Assembly: GCA_900175165.2 (NCBI GenBank)
Contig: FWWN02000631.1
Location: 1-48,901 of the forward strand
DNA from: Rhizomucor pusillus
Lineage: Eukaryota; Mucoromycota; Mucoromycetes; Mucorales; Lichtheimiaceae
Direction of reading: 5' to 3'
DNA: 48,901 bases
Shown here: positions 23,778-35,512 of the stretch, one piece after another
How positions within the stretch are numbered: position 1 is the stretch's first letter
How the letters are laid out: each line of letters starts with the position of its first letter
The notes under the pieces: model-generated
The model's database searches: none
The model's input: only the letters and a program-made list of their open reading frames with translations
Told to the model about the DNA's origin: nothing
Position numbers and translations under genes: made by a program

Positions 23778-25143
23778 ATGTCGTCTCTAGAAGATCTCTT
23801 TGGCAAACTTGCAGTGACCACCGTCAACACAGTGTCACGCATTGCGATCAGTCATGCAACGAACGCAGCGATCGTAAGTAGTGCTGCTCAACTTGTAGTA
23901 TCTGTAAAAGTTCACTAATCTCCATTTAGCGTGGCGTTACAGCATATATTACGCAGCAAAGCACCAAGGATCGAAAGGAATCGCGTGAACTTACTGCCTT
24001 AAAGCGTCAACTTGATCTCAAGATCAAAAACTTGAAGGTACTATGTGGCTCACAGAACGATTCTAGCATATGTTTTGATATGTAACTGACTACTTTTATC
24101 TCTAGCCAACCATTGACATTATTGCAAGAGCTGTAGCGGACGGTAACCGAGATCTCGAGCCAGCGCTTGAGTTATGTAACGACTTGAAACGAGATATCGA
24201 TGAGTTTGCCGAAGAGATGAATGATCATGTGGACAATCCCAAGAAAGGCACCACCACTAATGATTATATTCGATTGCGACTACGGCAATTATTGGAAAAT
24301 GTGGAAGATGCTGTTCCTTCGCTGCATTTGGCTCTGCGTAGTTTAGAGAGTACTACGGGCACTACATCGATCGTCTCGAGCTCGAAACTTGTGCAGGCAT
24401 CTTCTATCTTGGAAGCAGCAAAGATGCAAACGGACAAGGTCGTTTTTCACGTGCGTCTGTATTCCTTGTTTGCTGCCAATATTCGAACGACAGCAAATGA
24501 TGGAACTAGTCCGGGCATGACATGGAAGGAGGAATTTTTCAAGTGTGATCTGGTGCTTAAGTACAGTGATCGTTTCCATTATGACCTAAGAATCACAGAG
24601 GACCTGAATGATGGCCGATATCACGAAGAAACGCAAGGGCGAGTGTTGTCTATACCGGTTCAACGCGTTGGACGCATGTATTATACCAGAAGCGGCACAT
24701 TGCTTAACATTGAAGACTCCAAAGCGCCGGTATTGGTCCTCAAGGTACTTAAAGAAGACCGGGATGATACCACCTCCGAGGGGTCCCAGTCAAGTCACTT
24801 AAAAGTCAAGGAAGCCCGCCCAGAGATTGCTTCGGATGAGTTACAGAAAGCCGATTGGTATGCCATTGAGATGTGGACTGAAAACGACACAGATGAATCA
24901 GAGCAGGATGAAGAAGAGGATGGTAATGATGGCGATGATAATGGTGAACAAAATGCAAAGGATAAAGGCGAAAACAAGCCTTTGGAAGCTACCACGTCTG
25001 TCGATAAGACGAACTTGGAATTTCCTACATCATTGCTGCTTCTCGAATCGTTGTTGAAGCTATCCTTACTGGAAATAACAGAGCAGATGAGCCATTTGAA
25101 TGCTTCTGATGAACTCATAAACTTGTACATGCGCAACAAGTAA
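23778..25143 (+). CDS. YRB30: RanGTP-binding protein (Yrb30 type)
   Basis: Exons 23778-23873, 23930-24037 and 24106-25143 join in frame to 413 residues. The N-terminus (SRIAISHATNAAIRGVTAYI, then KRQLDLKIKNLKPTIDIIAR) and the C-terminal block LLLLESLLKLSLLEITEQMSH fit the fungal RanGTP-binding family of S. cerevisiae Yrb30. That protein binds Ran-GTP and exportin-bound Ran and modulates nuclear export. An acidic stretch at about residues 315-345 (TDESEQDEEEDGNDGD) precedes the C-terminal block. The family call rests on overall layout and a few blocks, so it is less certain than its neighbours. The gene converges on URC4 with 122 bp between stops; AATAAA lies at 25204-25209. Confidence 0.75.
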
Positions 25144-25265
25144 ATTGCATTTCAGGAACCCGATGTTACACCTAGTCAGCACATACCAACGAAGCCATGC
25201 ATAAATAAAGTTGCATGCAAACAAAACATGTGATGTATTGTCAAAATTATACACGAAATGGCAAA

Positions 25266-26644
25266 TCAGAATATGGTACCATCACTTTGGATAACAATGG
25301 GAGGACCTGCAGTCTCCGGTCTCAGTTTAGCTGCGATTTCGCGCCCGGCAGTCCACGTCCCACTCTCCAGCACTTGAGCCAATCTCAGTTTTTGGTTGAG
25401 CTTCTTTTCTAGCTCTTTATGAATTTTGTCCAAATACACAACTGTGAGTGCTCTCCATTCGACAATCAATGGTTCCTTCCCTTCAAAGGTAGGCAACTTG
25501 GTTTCAGAGCCTCCACCGCGCTCAATATGCTCAGGCTTGATTTTGAGAATGCCGTAATCTATTAACAGGCCGCCGTTTCGATATTCCGGCAGGCCTGTCA
25601 TTTGGTCGACGCCTTCAATCTTTAGGCCGAGTGATATCTCGATCGCTTCAATGAGCGAATAGGTAAGCCACTGCGACAGCTTATGGAATGGAACCAAATT
25701 GGCATACTCATTTGTAGCATCCAGGCAATCGCAAGGCCAAACGTCACCAAGCTGTACGCCGTCGATCTCGATGCGTGCAGGCCAAATACCGCCCAGACTC
25801 ATGACTGCCTTCCACAATTTCTCGATTGGCAGTGCTTTGTCGGCAGCGTTATCCTTGAGCAAGTAATCTGTGGTAGAAAATTATCATTATTAAATGGAAA
25901 CTCATCAACGTGTATCGATCGTGATAATCACCAATTATATTTCCTGGACGGCTGGGCAAACCATTTGAGGGTGGGAAATATTCCTTTTGTTCGCGTAGGA
26001 CTGTTGCCAGGCGACCAAGCAGCTGCGACCTTCCTTCTAGACCGACCATAGGATTTGATGTCGTAACTTGAAATCCTTGAGCCATACGTTCCACACTTAT
26101 CTCCTCGAGACCTTGAGCTTAATCGTTTATCAGTGATAACGGCCCAGGGAAGTCTGAGATATAACTTATCACAAAACTTACCATCGACTCTGTCGGTGTC
26201 ATCACTTGAAAAATACCCTCCAAGGAACATATCAACAGATGCGATAGCCAGTCCTTCCGAGCGACCGACCTTCTTCCCGTAATGGGTCGTGTATTTCCAC
26301 TCCTGACCAGCTCCAGCGTCCAAAAGCACGGATACAACCACGATATCAACGAGCTTTCGGGCGAATTCGACGTTATCGTTGCGTTGCTGAGCTTTCTGGC
26401 GCCATTCACCGAATGTCTCATCAAAATGGCGCAGGCGTGAGTGAGGTGGGATGGAGTTCAGGTCGGAAAATCGACGACGCGTCAATTCGGCAACGTGATC
26501 CACGGCCGCTCCGAGCTTGCTTTCATCCACTTCAAAGTAGCAGAGTTGACCGTTTTGTGCTTTCTCGTATACTTGATAGCATCGGTCACGGATCGCACCC
26601 AAAGTGCGCAGGTAATCCTGAGGTGGTAAGGTTGAGTAAGTCAT
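25266..26644 (-). CDS. URC4: Uracil catabolism protein Urc4 (DUF1688)
   Basis: Member of the DUF1688/Urc4 family, required in yeasts such as Lachancea kluyveri for the URC route that uses uracil as nitrogen source; the chemistry of this protein is not established. The start MTYSTLPPQDYLRTLGAIRDR at 26644 is family-typical. Conserved stretches are IPPHSRLRHFDE, VDIVVVSVLLDAGAG followed by WKY, SEGLAIASVDMF, NPMVGLEGRSQLL, SRPGNIIDYLL, LPIEKLWKAVMSLGGIWP, GDVWPCDCL, PFHKLSQWLTYSLIE and the C-terminal VEWRALTVVYLDKI. Three exons with two canonical introns give about 430 residues. No other URC gene is next to it, so there is no pathway cluster here. Confidence 0.9.
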
Positions 26645-27133
26645 GAGAGGAAGAGAATTGTGGGAAATATGCGCCAGGGAGCCGCTTTATGTATTCATGC
26701 ACATTCAAGAACCGACATGCAAACAGATGACCTGCACCTGCAAGACAACCACAGCAACAACCAAATTATATTGCGAAAGAAGATAGATGCTTATTATTAC
26801 ACCGGAAAAGAATTGTTATCACATTATAGGAACTGTCTTGCATTGCTGGTGATGTTTTGTCGATAGCAATGTAGTTTGAGATAAAAATTGAAGGAAACCT
26901 TAGGATCAGCAGTAATTATAGCGCATGAGAAGCGCCTACTACGCTTTGTTGCAATGATATATAAACTGATCAACAATATGCAAACGTTCAAAAATGTGAG
27001 AAGTGGTGCCCGGATCAAAACGTAGAACACGTAGAACTCGTAGAACTTTAACCTTGTTTATTGAACAACAAAAATAGTGTAAACGGAGACACCAATAACA
27101 ATTCTGATCGCTTTGGTTTATTATTTGTACAGT
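26645..27133. other. URC4 promoter and Dhr1 3' spacer
   Basis: A 489-bp spacer between two minus-strand genes. Three tandem copies of a 9-bp unit, CGTAGAAC(A/T), lie at 27021-27047. Otherwise I see no gene or RNA. Confidence 0.55.
27021..27047. repeat. 9-bp tandem repeat, three copies
   Basis: Units CGTAGAACA, CGTAGAACT and CGTAGAACT follow one another without spacing. It lies just beyond the 3' end of the Dhr1 gene. Its role is unknown; it may be a simple slippage product. Confidence 0.85.
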
Positions 27134-30100
27134 CTATTTCTTGAGATGAAACCATTCTGGCTCTACGGCAGTGACGCCTTTGATGTATGTCCTGCTAGAT
27201 TTGAATAGTTCTGTATATGTCACCATAGCTGGAGGGTCCGAATCGAAAAGAACCGAACTTGGATGGATGTATACGATATCCTCGCTATGCAAAAGTTTGT
27301 ATGGCACAAATTTCTTCTTTTGCTGACCTTCCGGTGCGTTGCCTTCGGACGGATCTAATCTTATTGCAATGGAATCACAGTAGCCAGTCAGCAATGCCCG
27401 CCTCAAAAGCGCAGTTTGTTTGGCCGTAGGCTGGGGCAACTTGAGATCGTTCGTAAGTTGAGTCTGTGGGAATTTTGTTGTGATGATTTTCGTCAGTTGT
27501 CCTCGTAGTTTCCGTAATTCAATCATGGGCTATAAGTTGCATGAGTAAAAATAGCAACAGGTCACAAGCGATTTGGTTACTTACTTTGAGCTTCAGGTAG
27601 TTATTCTGGCAAAATTCGTCGTTACCATCTTGCTCCTCGTACGCTAAAACAGCAAATACGGAGCACAAAACGTCGCTGTCACCGGATTTAAACTAATGCA
27701 AGACAGTTGATCTTTGTGTTTTGACTGCTTACGTCGATCCAATCCCACTTACTGATGATAGTTTCCGATTTACATCCGCTGTAAATAGCTCCCCAACTGA
27801 CAAAGCAGCCACCATGGCCACCACGTATGCCAGGCAATCGTGCTTCAATGAGGCCATTATCCTAAGGTACAGTTTAGTTATATACCTGGCTCTATTATTC
27901 TACTTTGCTGCACTTACATCTTTGAAAGTCGAGGACCCACAGGGAAATATGACATGTCTACACCAAGTTTTGTTATGCTTTTGTTTTTCTTGTCAATGGC
28001 TCCCAAATCAATCAATAGCTATAGGGAATTAATTTCGACATACAATCGCTAAAAACAGGTATTTCGCGAATAGAACATACCTTTTCTGCTCTATATAAGC
28101 TTTCCTTCGGTGGAGGAGTTGGGAATGGGAAGTTGATGACTTGGACAATATTCATAGCCTTCATGGTCAGCACAACACCTATTGGAATTTATCAAAATTC
28201 TATGTCGGCAGAAATTTATTACGCTGTGCATCTCACCATCAAGAGGCATCCTCTGGATTTCTGGCGCTGAAAACTTGGGGAACTCATGATCGTACACTGC
28301 AGAAGAAAATAGGCGATAACAGTGACCGGCTTGTGTTCGTCCAGCACGACCAGCACGCTAATAAATATATATTAGACAACATCTCACGCCAATGAATATC
28401 TAAGCATATAACTTGCCTGGTCCGCAGATGCTTTGGAAGTCCAATCGATATCAAATGATTGCACACCGCTTTCAATATCATATTTGCGCTTTATGGAAAG
28501 GATATCTTAACACAAAGTTGTTGCTTTGAAAAGTTTTCTTACTTACCTCCTTAACTTTACCACAGTCAACCACATAGCGGATTCCAGGAATAGTCAATGA
28601 AGTCTCTGCCACGTTCGTAGCTACGACGCAGAGTCGTGCACCTTCCGGTGGAGGTTGGAATACACGCAATTGTGCTTCTGTAGGCAACATGGAGTATAAA
28701 GGCAGGACGTGCAAGGGAGCTAATGGATCATGTATCTTAGTCACATAGACCATATTTCTAATCCCAGGACTAAATTACCATTATTGAAATCTTCCAGCTC
28801 ATCTTCTTGGAAACCTAGCTCTGCAGCTGTCAGTTCATCGTCTTCATCCTCATCCAGATCGAAATCTTCCTCCACTTGATAAGTATCATCAATATCTATA
28901 TCTTCGTCTTCGAATGCAGCTACGAATACACCCCATTAGAATAAAGAAAAATGCTTCATAAATAGAATATGAATGCATTTACCATCGTCTCCAGCCACTT
29001 CTGACTTCTTGCATTCGAGTTCGATCGCCTTTTTCTCAGCTTTACGCTGCTTCTTTGATGCGTTTGGAGGTAATGATGGATATTTCTCACGTAACATTTT
29101 GCACAAATGTGTAATTTCGTTTTGGCCAGTCAAGAACACAAGAATACCACCAGTGGGTAATTTCTCATGGATCTTTGACACCTTCTTGAACGCTTCACCC
29201 ACGTAATCTGCATGTGTGACCTTGTTGAAGTGGATGGACACAGGGTACTGTCGGGCGTCAACGTTGATGACTGGTGGCACACGGGGAAATAGATTTGTGT
29301 TTTCCGTAAAGTCGGCAACTCGCAGTGTGGCTGACATGATCACAGCTCGTAAAGGCTATACAGTAAATAAGGCATTTAGTAGCTCATATACTGCTGTTTA
29401 ATCTTGTAATCACCTTGATGGACTTGTCCTCCTTGCTCATATCGAGTCTGAGCTTTAGCACTCTGCTAAGTACACCAATGAGAATATCCGTGTTGAGATT
29501 ACGCTCATGGGCTTCGTCAATAATGATGATGGAATATTTGGAGAGCAAAAAGTCTTGAGCTAATTCACGCAGCAAAACACCATCTGTCATGAATTTAATG
29601 CGAGTGCTGCTTGAAGTCGTTGCATCGTAACGGATCTAATCATTCATAAACACTTAGCAAAATTGGATCGTCCTGGTTATTTGATCCTTGCGCCAAAATC
29701 TACCTGGTAAGAAACCTCTTGGCTACTCAAACCAAGTTCGTGAGAAACACGGTTCGCCATACTGACAGCTGCAACACGGCGTGGTTGCGTGACACCGATC
29801 ATACCTGGCGTATCTATGTAGGAGTTAGCAGCTAATATTCTAATTATGTTGCTATAAATCTCCATACTAACCACTGTCGGGATGTGACCAACCGGCCTCG
29901 TATAAGAACTGGGGCACCTGAGTAGTTTTACCGGAACCAGTCTCACCGCAAATGATGACAACTGTGTTGTTACGAATAGCTTCCATGATAACTTGTTCTT
30001 CACCGCATACTGGTAGCTGTGATCTTGCTTCCTGGACTTTTGCCGGCCGGTTTACAGGTACATAGAACGGCTAAATGGAGCAGGTTAAATGGATGTCACA

Positions 30101-31411
30101 ATATATCCAGACGTTAAACTTTCTTTCCTACTGACCTTGATATGATCGTCATGCAAATCACCTTCTGTGCTTGCTTTAAGCAACTTGACTTTAATTTCAT
30201 CCTCTTCCTCTTGTCGTGGTGCAGGCGCTTCCACATTTTTGGCGGCTTCAACGGCCTGTTCCAAAGCCGTCGGTCCTGAATCAATTGCTTCGGGTTCGAC
30301 AAGTGTTGCAATGGATTCTCTTGGCTTCTCCTCGCTTTTGTCGCTGTCATATTCAGAATCAGAGCTATCAAAGGAGGTGTCGCTATCCACTCCTTGTCGT
30401 TGTTTGAACCGTTTACGCGACGCTTCTGGGATAGTTGACTATCATGATCCTATAAATATTGACTTCTAAAAGTATTTTCATAAGCCGGCTTACTTTCTTC
30501 TTTTTACGTTTCCTCTTTGTAAGGGGCAAAGCGGGTCCATTCTCTGACTGTTTCAGTGCACTACCAATAACTGGAGCAGCAGGAGGAGCTGTTGCTGTTG
30601 CTGCTAGTTTTGTAGAAGCAGGAGGATTCGTTTCATCTTTGAGACCGCTGTCAGATTCCGGTACCTTTTCTTCGATAGTATCATTTGTGGATGACTGGTT
30701 CAGTGCTTCCTCATCGACTTCGTGTTCTACCAAAAGAGGTACATCGTCGTTTGATATTTTCAGGCCTGCTTTTTCTTCGAGAACCGCTTGTTTTAACTGT
30801 TCGCGCATCGTCTGTTTAGATCTACCAATGTTCTTTGACGATTTTAAGAGATCGGAAGACCATGATGATTTGCTATACCAACATAGTGAATATTCCCTCT
30901 GCAAGTGAGTACCCCGCCAGCAAGAATGACTTACGAAAGTTGCGCTAGTATCTCCACTCGAGCATCTTTTTTCAGTTTTTTCTCCTAATGCCACGTCAGT
31001 ATCGTTATTTCGTTCAGTCGTCGCAAGATAACATACGAGATATTTTTCGAACCGTTTCCGCTTTTTTGCTGTCATTTTTACTCCTGGCTTTTGAATTGTC
31101 AGCTTTGAGCGTTCATGCTTTAAAGGATTCTTCAACTCACTTGAGGAGTAGGGTAGGTATCTTCTTTTTCTTGTTTTTTCCCGGGAATGATCATGAATGC
31201 ATTGGTATCTCCACTGTAAAAGGATTGAGTGCCTGATCTTCATTATCTTCATTTATAGTTCACCGCCTGACCTGTCATTTGATGCTGTTACTGGTGACTC
31301 GTCATCTTCCTTGATAATACCACCATTGCGTGCATTTGGGTGCGGTTTCTGTGTTGGCTTTCGTGATGAGGCTCTCGCTTTCTCGTTGTATCTTGGCCGA
31401 GCTCTTCCCAT
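27134..31411 (-). CDS. ECM16: DEAH-box RNA helicase Dhr1/Ecm16 (DHX37)
   Basis: Nucleolar DEAH helicase that displaces U3 snoRNA from pre-rRNA during small-subunit ribosome assembly. The start [19 protein letters not shown] at 31411 and the early exon with [14 protein letters not shown] match the Dhr1 N-terminus, as does [20 protein letters not shown] long Ser/Asp/Glu-rich region precedes the conserved [15 protein letters not shown], motif [11 protein letters not shown] (about 29940), motif II DEAHERN (about 29500-29520), SATLR (about 29330) and [12 protein letters not shown]. The oligonucleotide-binding end reads [20 protein letters not shown] and closes EPEWFHLKK. Many introns of 50-90 bp interrupt it. 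Acidic insertions (about 28800-28910) lie within the second helicase lobe, as in other Dhr1 proteins. About 1,200 residues. Confidence 0.92.
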
Positions 31412-32539
31412 ACTGGCAAACGTCAAAAAGGAACCAGGATGAATTTCATGCAGAGAGACAAAATCTGCAAAAGCCACTGGTTCCTCAAAAGGAAATGCTC
31501 AACAGCTTTAGACATCTAGCAAAGGTGCAAACGAAAAATCTTTGTATAGTTTTGTAGTCCCATTTCAGGTACTTTAATTTACTAAACTAATATATATCCA
31601 CTCATTGATTTAAACATATTATGTCGCTTCAACAATACTGGGTTTTTATCCTAATGCCAGTAGTTGTGGTAATTTTTCAAGGAAAAGACCAAGCGCAGGA
31701 GCATCAAGAAAATAGATATTGCAAATGAAGATCGGGCGTAATCGGAAGCATATGAAATTGCTGAATAAACGCGATTGTCTTCATATACAAAGACATAACA
31801 GTACGTGTATATGGCAATGAAAGCGATTAATCTCTTTGGAAACCTCCAGATGAGGAGCTTGTAGCTCATTCAATGTGTAAATTGCCTTCATCGCAGTGAT
31901 ATCCAGAGATTACACTAGAAATCTGCCTTTCGGCAATGGGTAGAGCGATATGAGCTCATTTTACAAGGGTGATCATCTCATCATCATTGCTAGGAACATT
32001 CAAGCTTTGGCACATGACCAAAAGGTTTCAGGAAGCATGGTAAGGTTATACAAGGTTACAAGGTTACTGGAAATGTAACGTTAGTGCTCCATTTCATAGA
32101 CCAAATATGTAATGTATGTATGCACTCCTAAAAAAATGACAAGTATCATATACATGTAAATGTCAGCTATGCATTCTTTTCCTGCCTGGCATCCTTTGCT
32201 ATTGAGAAAAGGCGCCGGTTCTATTTATGGTTCTGCACTCATTAATGACTTGACAGTGATCATCAAAAGTGAGTTTATATATACATTCCATTGTCTATGA
32301 CCCTACGATATGTCACAGCAACACCACTGGAAAAAAGGAGCTGATTGCACAGAAAAATCGTATGATTTTTATATAAGAATTTGGAAGAGTTTCTACCCTG
32401 AGGGTAAGTCCCTGTTCCTTATGGCACACGAGAGTTGAGTTCAGCTGAACTGGTTCCCACCCGATCCACCGCAACTCGGAGGTCGCGTGCTCAATTGTCA
32501 CCGTTTCATAGCATTCTCCCATCTTTGGATACTCTACGT

Positions 32540-32833
32540 ATCCGCGAAGTTGAAGGCAAAATCCAATAAATACCTTCTGTCTGAGAGTGTACGAATAAGA
32601 TGTGAAAAANNNNNNNNNNNNNNNNNNNNNNNNNNNNNNNNNNNNNNNNNNNNNNNNNNNNNNNNNNNNNNNNNNNNNNNNNNNNNNNNNNNNNNNNNNN
32701 NNNNNNNNNNNNNNNNNNNNNNNNNNNNNNNNNNNNNNNNNNNNNNNNNNNNNNNNNNNNNNNTTTTTCACATCTTATTCGTACACTCTCAGACAGAAGG
32801 TATTTATTGGATTTTGCCTTCAACTTTGCGGAT
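32540..32833. repeat. Inverted repeat with an N-filled centre
   Basis: Left arm 32540-32609 and right arm 32764-32833 are reverse complements over 70 nt with one mismatch (32546 against 32827); the inner 63 nt are perfect. The arms stop exactly at both edges of the N run, so the true inverted repeat probably continues into the gap. It could be a foldback or MITE-like element, a hairpin that blocked assembly, or a scaffolding error that joined a sequence to its own reverse complement. Confidence 0.9.
32610..32763. other. Assembly gap (154 N)
   Basis: A run of 154 undetermined bases. The length is likely an estimate from paired reads. Nothing can be said of its content beyond the inverted flanks. 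Confidence 0.99.
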
Positions 32834-33175
32834 TACAGTATTATCAGAAAAAGGTTTGATTGGCCGAGTAGTGGTTGGATTTTGGTTGATCATCACGCTA
32901 CTTGTCGATTATCAGTAGTGAAAACCTGCAAGGCTGATGCAGACTGAAACCACTCCACATGCTTAATTGTGGTGAGTTTAGACGTAGTATGTAGCGCACA
33001 CATCACCAGGTTCTCGTAAACAGCAACACAATCGCTTCTTTGGTAGTCGCTAGTCACAATAAACAAGACAACATGATCGGCCTTCATGAAGAACTAGCAG
33101 CAAACAACCACGCTTCATATAGGTCTCTTTTTAGCTCGGTTTACATGTAGTTTTTGCAATACGCTGTGTTTCCTG

Positions 33176-33496
33176 TTAAAATTCATTTATCTCTGATTTT
33201 TGTTGAAAGAGAAGACGACTTAGTACATGATGTCTGTTTGCGTATGCACCAAGTTCCAATCCTTTAATCATAATATCTATGACCTTCAAAGGTAATATGC
33301 GACGTACACTTAGTATTTGTTGCTTACAATACATGCTGCGTACAGTATCAAGTGAATAGACGCAGTCATCCATGAGGTCGGTTACACTCGATATTAATAT
33401 TTCCTGATGTCGTTCGATGGGAAACTCGTTGGTGCCTTGTTGGTTGGAACTTTTAATCGTCTTAAGGCATCGGTTTGTCAGATTATTCAGTAAGTA
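33176..33496 (-). other. Unrecognised open frame of 106 codons
   Basis: A stop-free minus-strand run ending in TAA at 33176-33178. Its translation contains EFPIERHQEILISSVTDLMD and VRRILPLKVIDIMIKG and looks like a helical protein. The first ATG in frame is at 33373; upstream codons still read well, so it could be an internal exon. It lies head to head with the start of the plus-strand membrane-protein gene and overlaps the likely promoter of that gene, so chance cannot be excluded. A plus-strand 28-codon ORF (33407-33493, MSFDGKLVGALLVG) overlaps it. Confidence 0.25.
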
Positions 33497-33562
33497 CTAT
33501 ATGAAGTTTTGCTTTAATAGTGTAAAGCTTACGGATTAAAATTGGTAATATGTGCTGCAAAA

Positions 33563-35512
33563 ATGAAAGATGTTTTACTTTCCATATTAGGCCTTGGTGG
33601 CAAACCTATAAAATATGTCCAAACGATTCTCCTTATTTTCCTGGCCATTTTTGTTTTCTTCACGGTTTCGTTCTTTTATCGATGGCAACTTTGGAAAAAC
33701 AAAAATGCAATCGACGAACGCGAACTCGCCAAGTAATTAAATTTGTTTGCTACGAGGAATTTATCTGCAGGTTGGCCTAACATTTTTCAATAGTCTTGCT
33801 TGCCTCCCCGTTCTAGGAGCAGCGAACAACATACGTGTCAACAGTCAGATACGGCCGCGGTACCCGACGACACTCTCCTGGAATTGCTCATGCTGGAGCC
33901 AATGGAATACGATCAGATTACGCAATCGAACTCTGAATCTTTAACGTCACCTGTTGTGCCTGACATGGTTGATGAAGGTCACTTGTTGCCGAAAGAGGTT
34001 AGGATACACAAATTTTACAATGACGTTATGGATCGTTGACCACATCCATCCAGCATTTAATAACGGTAGAAAAGCTTGGGAATAAATGCCTATCCGCATT
34101 GGATGGTTTGCTACAGAGAATAGTGCGGGATGCATCGCCATCTACAATGCAAGCAAGTTCCAACGTTGCATGGTTGACGACGACATTTTCATCGTTGGTG
34201 TACAATGCGGAAAGACTAGCGTGTGTAACCACAGCAGAATATGTGCACGTCCATTCGAAGCAACAACAGCAGCAGCGGCGGCCAGAGTTGCACGATGTGC
34301 TGAACGCTGTCGGAAACTTGTTTGGATCTCCTGAGTTTTGGCTTATTGTTAACAACAAAGATGCATTGCTGTCGCGCACATTGTATGACATTGTTAGTAT
34401 CATCGGAGCGATTGGTGGAAGTCACAAGATAGAAGACCATGCCGCAATCGAGTCGCAACACGTGCATTCGGAAGTAACCGACGCCGTAGCTCTATATAAG
34501 CAAAGCGCATTTACACAGGTGACAAATGCTCCACAAATTTACCGTCTCAGTCAACTCTTCGACAACCTGGAACGCATGTCAGCCAATAACCGCGAACTTA
34601 AAGATAGCGCACCACCAGCCTACAACGAAATCGTCGATGACACACAGTTGTTAGATACGGTTGACGAAAAACTTCCTGGTTACGAGGGAAGCGGCTCTGC
34701 AAATAACGACAAGGCAGAGCGTGAATTGCATATGATAGTATCAGCAGTTGACCGGTTTTCAAACATTACTCCTCAGCTGAATAACCAAAGAGTTTGCTTG
34801 ACTGAACGGCAAAAGAAGGAGTTTGCGCTTGCAGCGGCCGCAGAGGATGTGCCAAGGAGAAAACGCAATGATCAGCGTGCATTGATCCTGCTATTTAAAT
34901 ATACCTCGGTGTATCAACTTTTCACTCAGATAGTTAGATCAGCAACGAGACGATTCGATAACCGCAGAATGCCCCTCAACGTTAAGCTGCAGCAGCGGAA
35001 GCTAGACTCTGCCACAGACGGCGGACTCCTGGAAACAGTGGACCGCGGGCGGCGGGCAACTGAGCAGGTAAGCCATATAAAGCAACCTTTCGACCGTTTT
35101 TTCCTCATTTTCTCACACTCCTTTTCTTCTTGCTATGTTTCAGGACTGGTCCTTTGGAGAGAAACAGCGCAAGAACATCGAGGTCAACAATATAACCGAT
35201 TTGCTGGCCAAATCCCTCCATCGACCCGAGTTCAGCAAACAACGCTACGCACTTTCCGTTAACAAGGAACGAGACATGTTCATCACCGGCCTTCTGCGTA
35301 AAGTCGACCGCCTAGAGGGCAGACGACTCATCGACCAAGACGCCGAGAAGCCTACAACGCGATCCAGCACCGCTTTTCTCGCTGACGAACAGGACGAAGA
35401 AGAGTTAGATCTCTTGTTAAGTCACATCTGCCGAGCAAAACGATCACAATATGACAACCAACGAGCGTGCTTCAGCAATCCTTCTCGCTTTACAGACCCC
35501 GTTTCTGCCTAA
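33563..35512 (+). CDS. Membrane-anchored protein with PPxY and LPxY motifs, family unknown
   Basis: Exons 33563-33732, 33817-33997, 34054-35067 and 35144-35512 join in frame to 577 residues. Residues about 18-41 form one strong transmembrane helix (TILLIFLAIFVFFTVSFFY), followed by a basic RWQLWKNKN, so the rest is probably cytosolic. Residues about 118-300 are helical; 304-307 are PPAY and 324-327 LPGY, sequences that bind WW domains of Rsp5/NEDD4-type ubiquitin ligases. The C-terminal third has LTERQKKEFALAAAAED, EQDWSFGEKQRKNIEVNN and KERDMFITGLLRKVDRLEGR, which looks conserved but which I cannot place. The MKDVLLS start at 33563 is the only ATG that keeps the helix at the N-terminus. By analogy with yeast membrane adaptors of Rsp5 it may recruit a ligase to a membrane; this is inference. 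Confidence 0.75.

Larger units (their letters stand above)
31412..33562. other. Gene-poor region around the assembly gap
   Basis: About 2.1 kb with no confident gene. It holds the Dhr1 promoter, the N run at 32610-32763 with its inverted arms, and several minus-strand frames that read like protein but match nothing I know: 31651-31869 (72 codons, ATG start, two hydrophobic stretches), the frame entering the gap from 32609 down to 32313, 32893-33087, and 33176-33496. A 14-bp perfect palindrome, AGTTCAGCTGAACT, lies near 32438. The mixture suggests transposon remains. Confidence 0.5.

Noticed and set aside
25266..26644. Uracil catabolism gene cluster
   Set aside because: Only Urc4 is present; no Urc1, Urc2 or other pathway gene is adjacent.
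30459..30908. 149-codon plus-strand frame
   Set aside because: Antisense of the Ser/Lys-rich N-terminal part of Dhr1.
16178..31411. Functional RNA-silencing gene cluster around Dicer
   Set aside because: No Argonaute or RNA-dependent RNA polymerase lies in the window; the neighbours are respiratory, nuclear transport and ribosome assembly genes.
32425..32460. 14-bp palindrome AGTTCAGCTGAACT as a regulatory operator
   Set aside because: A single perfect palindrome of this length can occur by chance, and there is no second copy or adjacent gene to support a role.
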